A stretch of 64,000 nucleotides of DNA, from positions 1 through 64,000 of the forward strand of contig NZ_WRPR01000072.1 in the NCBI RefSeq assembly GCF_010367455.1, written 5' to 3'. This DNA is from Candidatus Laterigemmans baculatus (GTDB taxonomy: Bacteria > Planctomycetota > Planctomycetia > Pirellulales > Pirellulaceae). The notes beneath the pieces were generated by a model. It had not been told where the DNA came from. It saw nothing but the letters and a program-made list of their open reading frames with translations, and did no database searches. The position numbers were made by a program, and so were the translations under genes. This document shows positions 61,731 to 64,000 of the stretch, in pieces. How positions within the stretch are numbered: the first letter of the stretch is position 1; each line of letters starts with the position of its first letter.

Positions 61731-62966
61731 TTGAACGACGCCGCTCCCGAGCTGCTGCGAATCGACGATGGCGACCGCTTTGAATCGCTGCGGCTGATCC
61801 CTTGGTGGGACCAGGAGCGGCTGTCCCGAACGCGGATCCTGGTGGTCGGCGCCGGGGCGCTCGGCAATGAAGCGATCAAGAATCTCGCGCTGCTCGGCGT
61901 GGGGCACCTGGCCGTGGTCGACATGGATACGGTCGAGTCCTCGAACCTCTCCCGCTCGGTCCTGTTTCGCGCCTCCGACGCGGGGCGACGGAAAGCCGAA
62001 GTCGCGGCCGAGCGGGCGGCAGAGATCAATCCGCAGATCCAGATCACTCCGCTAGCGAGCGATGTGCTCAGCGGGGTTGGACTCGGCTGGTTTGCCGATG
62101 CCGACATCGTCCTCGGCTGCCTCGACAATCGCGAAGCCCGGCTATGGGTCAACCGCTGCTGCTGGCACGTGGGAACACCTTGGATCGACGCGGGAATCCA
62201 GGAGATCAGCGGCGTCGTGCAAGTGTTCGTGCCGCCCGACGGCACCTGCTATGAATGCGGGATGAAGCAAGCCGATTACCGCTTGATCAACCTCCGCTAC
62301 TCCTGCCCGCTGCTTCGCCAGGAAGATGTGCGGCGGGGACGCGTTCCCACGACTCCCACCATCGCCTCGATCATGGCCGGTTGGCAAGTCCAGGAAGCGC
62401 TCAAGCTGGTGCACGCCCAGTCGACGTCGGCCTCCTCGGCGATGGTCTTTCACGGGATGACCAATCACGTCTATCGCACCAACCTGCCGCGCCACGAAGC
62501 GTGCCTCAGCCACGATCCGTGGGATCCGGCCGAGCGATTGCCCGAAGTCACCGCCGAGTCGACCGCTGCCGAGCTGTTCGCCGCAGCCGCCCGAGCGGTG
62601 AACGATGCCCCGCTTCGCCTGCGACTCCATCGCGACCTCGTCCGAGGGTTCGCCTGTGGTGGGTGCGGCCACGAGCAAACGCTGCTGCAAGGGTTATTGG
62701 CAACGCGCGCGAGCGAAGCGGTCTGCCCGAGCTGCGGAGCGACGATGACCGCGGAGATCGTCGGCGACGTCGCCACCAGTGCGGCGGAGCTGAGCGAGAA
62801 AAAGCTCTCGGAGCTGGGGATTCCAGCGGCGGACATCGTGACGCTCGAGTTCGCTGCCGGCCCACGGCGGTTCCGGCTCGCCGACCCGACGTTCGCTCCC
62901 ACGGGCTCTCTTCCGGGCGCTCCCTCGGAGGAGGCGGCCTCGCGGTCCGGGGAGGCGGAGCCATGA
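61731..62966 (+). CDS. E1-like ThiF/MoeB-fold activating protein with zinc sites
   Basis: 411 residues from a TTG at 61731, five bases after the E2 stop; other starts (CTG at 61722) are possible. The nucleotide-binding loop GAGALGNEA (about 40-48), Arg in NLSRS and Lys in GRRKAE are those of E1/ThiF enzymes that adenylate a Ubl C-terminus. Zinc-type pairs CYEC and CGGC/CPSC (about 330-370) are visible; the usual catalytic Cys segment reads RVPTTPTIASIMAG and lacks Cys, so the thioester Cys may be elsewhere. Its stop overlaps the JAMM gene start (ATGA). Confidence 0.85.
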   Translation: MNDAAPELLRIDDGDRFESLRLIPWWDQERLSRTRILVVGAGALGNEAIKNLALLGVGHLAVVDMDTVESSNLSRSVLFRASDAGRRKAEVAAERAAEINPQIQITPLASDVLSGVGLGWFADADIVLGCLDNREARLWVNRCCWHVGTPWIDAGIQEISGVVQVFVPPDGTCYECGMKQADYRLINLRYSCPLLRQEDVRRGRVPTTPTIASIMAGWQVQEALKLVHAQSTSASSAMVFHGMTNHVYRTNLPRHEACLSHDPWDPAERLPEVTAESTAAELFAAAARAVNDAPLRLRLHRDLVRGFACGGCGHEQTLLQGLLATRASEAVCPSCGATMTAEIVGDVATSAAELSEKKLSELGIPAADIVTLEFAAGPRRFRLADPTFAPTGSLPGAPSEEAASRSGEAEP

Positions 62967-64000
62967 GCGGCTCGACCGACGATCTCGAGTTTGGGGAAGT
63001 GCAAGAACACCTCCCCGAACCGCCTCCGCTGGCTCCGGATCGCAACGGCCACCTGGCGACCGCCGCGATCGTGCGGACTCTCCCTACGCAAGAACCAGCC
63101 TCACCAGCCCCCCCGGCGACCCACGTCTCGATCGCCCTCGAAGCTTTTCTCGACATGCAGCAACACGCTGCAGAGAACACCAGCATCGAGCTCGGGGGGC
63201 TGCTGCTCGGTCGCCGCGGTCAGCACCCCGACGGGACTCCCTGGGTGATGATCGTCGATTCGCTCCGCGCTCGGCACTACCGGGCCACTCGCGGCAGCTT
63301 CCGCTTCACGCACGAGACCTGGGCCGATCTGAACGCCCGGCGAGCCGAACTTCCCGAGTCGACGGAAATCGTCGGCTGGTATCACACCCATCCGGGCTGG
63401 GGCGTGTTCCTCAGCGACCAAGACATCTTCATCTGCGACCATTTCTTTGCCCATCCCGACGACGTGGCGCTGGTGATCGATCCGACCAGCGGCGACACCG
63501 GGCTGTTCGTGCGCCGCGGCAGTCCTCGCGACCGCCCGCCCCAACGGCTCGACGTGTACCAGCTGTACGCGCACCGCCGGCGCGAGACCGAACTGGCCGC
63601 CTGGGCCGCCTACTTCTCCGGAGTTGGAACCATGTCCCCTGCCTCCTCCATTCCCGAACGCCCTCTCGGATCGAACCGCACGGCCGCGTTCCCCTCGCTC
63701 CAAACGCCACCGATAATCGTGACGACCGGAGGCGACGCGTCTGGACCCACTCGCGGCTGGATGGCTCTGGCCGCGGGACTGCTCGGGGGCCAGCTGGCGA
63801 TCCTGCTCGCGATCCTGGTCGCCCTCTCGAGCCGTCCCGATCCCGCACCGCTCGCGGCCGATCCGGAACCGTCCCCCTCGGAAGCGATCCGGATTCGCGA
63901 AGCCGTGGTCGACGAGCTGATCGGAAAGATCGCCAGCGACGGCCCCACAGAGGCTGCCCAGTCGTGGCGCGAGACGGCGCTGGCGAACGAACAACTTCGG
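62963..64000 (+). CDS. membrane-anchored JAMM/MPN isopeptidase, partial
   Basis: 346 residues, still open at the window end. An intact JAMM zinc site: Glu76 in IELGGLLLG, then WYHTHPGWGVFLSDQDIF with His141, His143, Ser151 and Asp154. Such JAB peptidases remove Ubl from targets or process Ubl precursors. After the domain come a Ser/Thr/Pro-rich linker and a transmembrane helix (about 265-290, WMALAAGLLGG...LAILVAL), so it is probably tethered to the membrane. The ATG at 62963 overlaps the E1 stop. Confidence 0.88.
   Translation, partial: MSGSTDDLEFGEVQEHLPEPPPLAPDRNGHLATAAIVRTLPTQEPASPAPPATHVSIALEAFLDMQQHAAENTSIELGGLLLGRRGQHPDGTPWVMIVDSLRARHYRATRGSFRFTHETWADLNARRAELPESTEIVGWYHTHPGWGVFLSDQDIFICDHFFAHPDDVALVIDPTSGDTGLFVRRGSPRDRPPQRLDVYQLYAHRRRETELAAWAAYFSGVGTMSPASSIPERPLGSNRTAAFPSLQTPPIIVTTGGDASGPTRGWMALAAGLLGGQLAILLAILVALSSRPDPAPLAADPEPSPSEAIRIREAVVDELIGKIASDGPTEAAQSWRETALANEQLR

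Noticed and set aside
60803-64000. Ubl operon as a type II CBASS
   Set aside because: No CD-NTase cyclase and no effector gene are visible in the window, and a separate Ubl gene is present. The sequence beyond 64,000 could still change this.

Overview
The window looks like chromosomal DNA of a GC-rich planctomycete, most likely a member of the Pirellulaceae. Pointers are a formylglycine-type sulfatase, a TadE/TadG pair, an ExbB/ExbD cluster whose PQQ-propeller protein starts with the helical domain seen in front of planctomycete kinases, a zinc-ribbon/ExbD fusion, a planctomycete-style tyrosine integrase, and intergenic spacers full of short palindromic repeats. The taxon is inferred from gene content only; there is no rRNA in the window.

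Layout. 1-8.4 kb: TadE/TadG pilus-type proteins, a secreted protein, a sulfatase, dusB and an AGCS-type sodium symporter with a signal-peptide extension. 8.5-14.9 kb: a two-gene operon of an M48-type metalloprotease and a 1,725-residue protein (pseudokinase remnant, DUF4011, SF1 helicase, Vsr/MTES_1575-like nuclease), a strong candidate defence system. 15-17.5 kb: a thioredoxin-like protein and a membrane-anchored unknown.

17.5-33.5 kb is an island of about 15.9 kb inserted in tRNA-Phe(GAA). The intact tRNA is at the right end, a copy of its 3' half plus the downstream terminator is at the left end, and a broken tyrosine integrase lies beside the intact tRNA. Cargo: an Nmad3-like DNA-modification gene remnant; an HTH/reverse-transcriptase cassette with two small flanking genes and a palindrome-rich leader (retron-like); a type I restriction-modification operon (hsdM, hsdS, hsdR, DUF45 peptidase) interrupted by an orphan addiction-module antitoxin and REP-like palindromes; an excisionase-like HTH protein; an unknown two-gene module; and a stand-alone M41-like metallopeptidase.

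33.8-46.3 kb: a tightly packed eight-gene operon with ExbB, ExbD, zinc-ribbon-ExbD, a possible TonB/TolA-like partner, a prenyltransferase-fold secreted protein, a PQQ propeller, a family 5 solute-binding protein without permease, and a secreted unknown; together it looks like a proton-motive-force-driven envelope machine. 46.4-58.6 kb is mostly housekeeping: cold-shock protein, YqgE, three small heat-shock proteins, a CdaZ-type diadenylate cyclase with a DHH/DHHA1 phosphodiesterase (a c-di-AMP make/break pair), pdxH, a sialate O-acetylesterase, priA and nadD.

58.9-64 kb: a transglutaminase-like lipoprotein followed by a ubiquitin-like operon: Ubl, E2-like, E1-like and a membrane-anchored JAMM peptidase that runs off the window. 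The four genes overlap or nearly touch and form a bacterial ubiquitin-like conjugation/deconjugation module.

At least four families of intergenic hairpin repeats recur across the window, often at gene ends, and may serve as terminators or be miniature mobile sequences.
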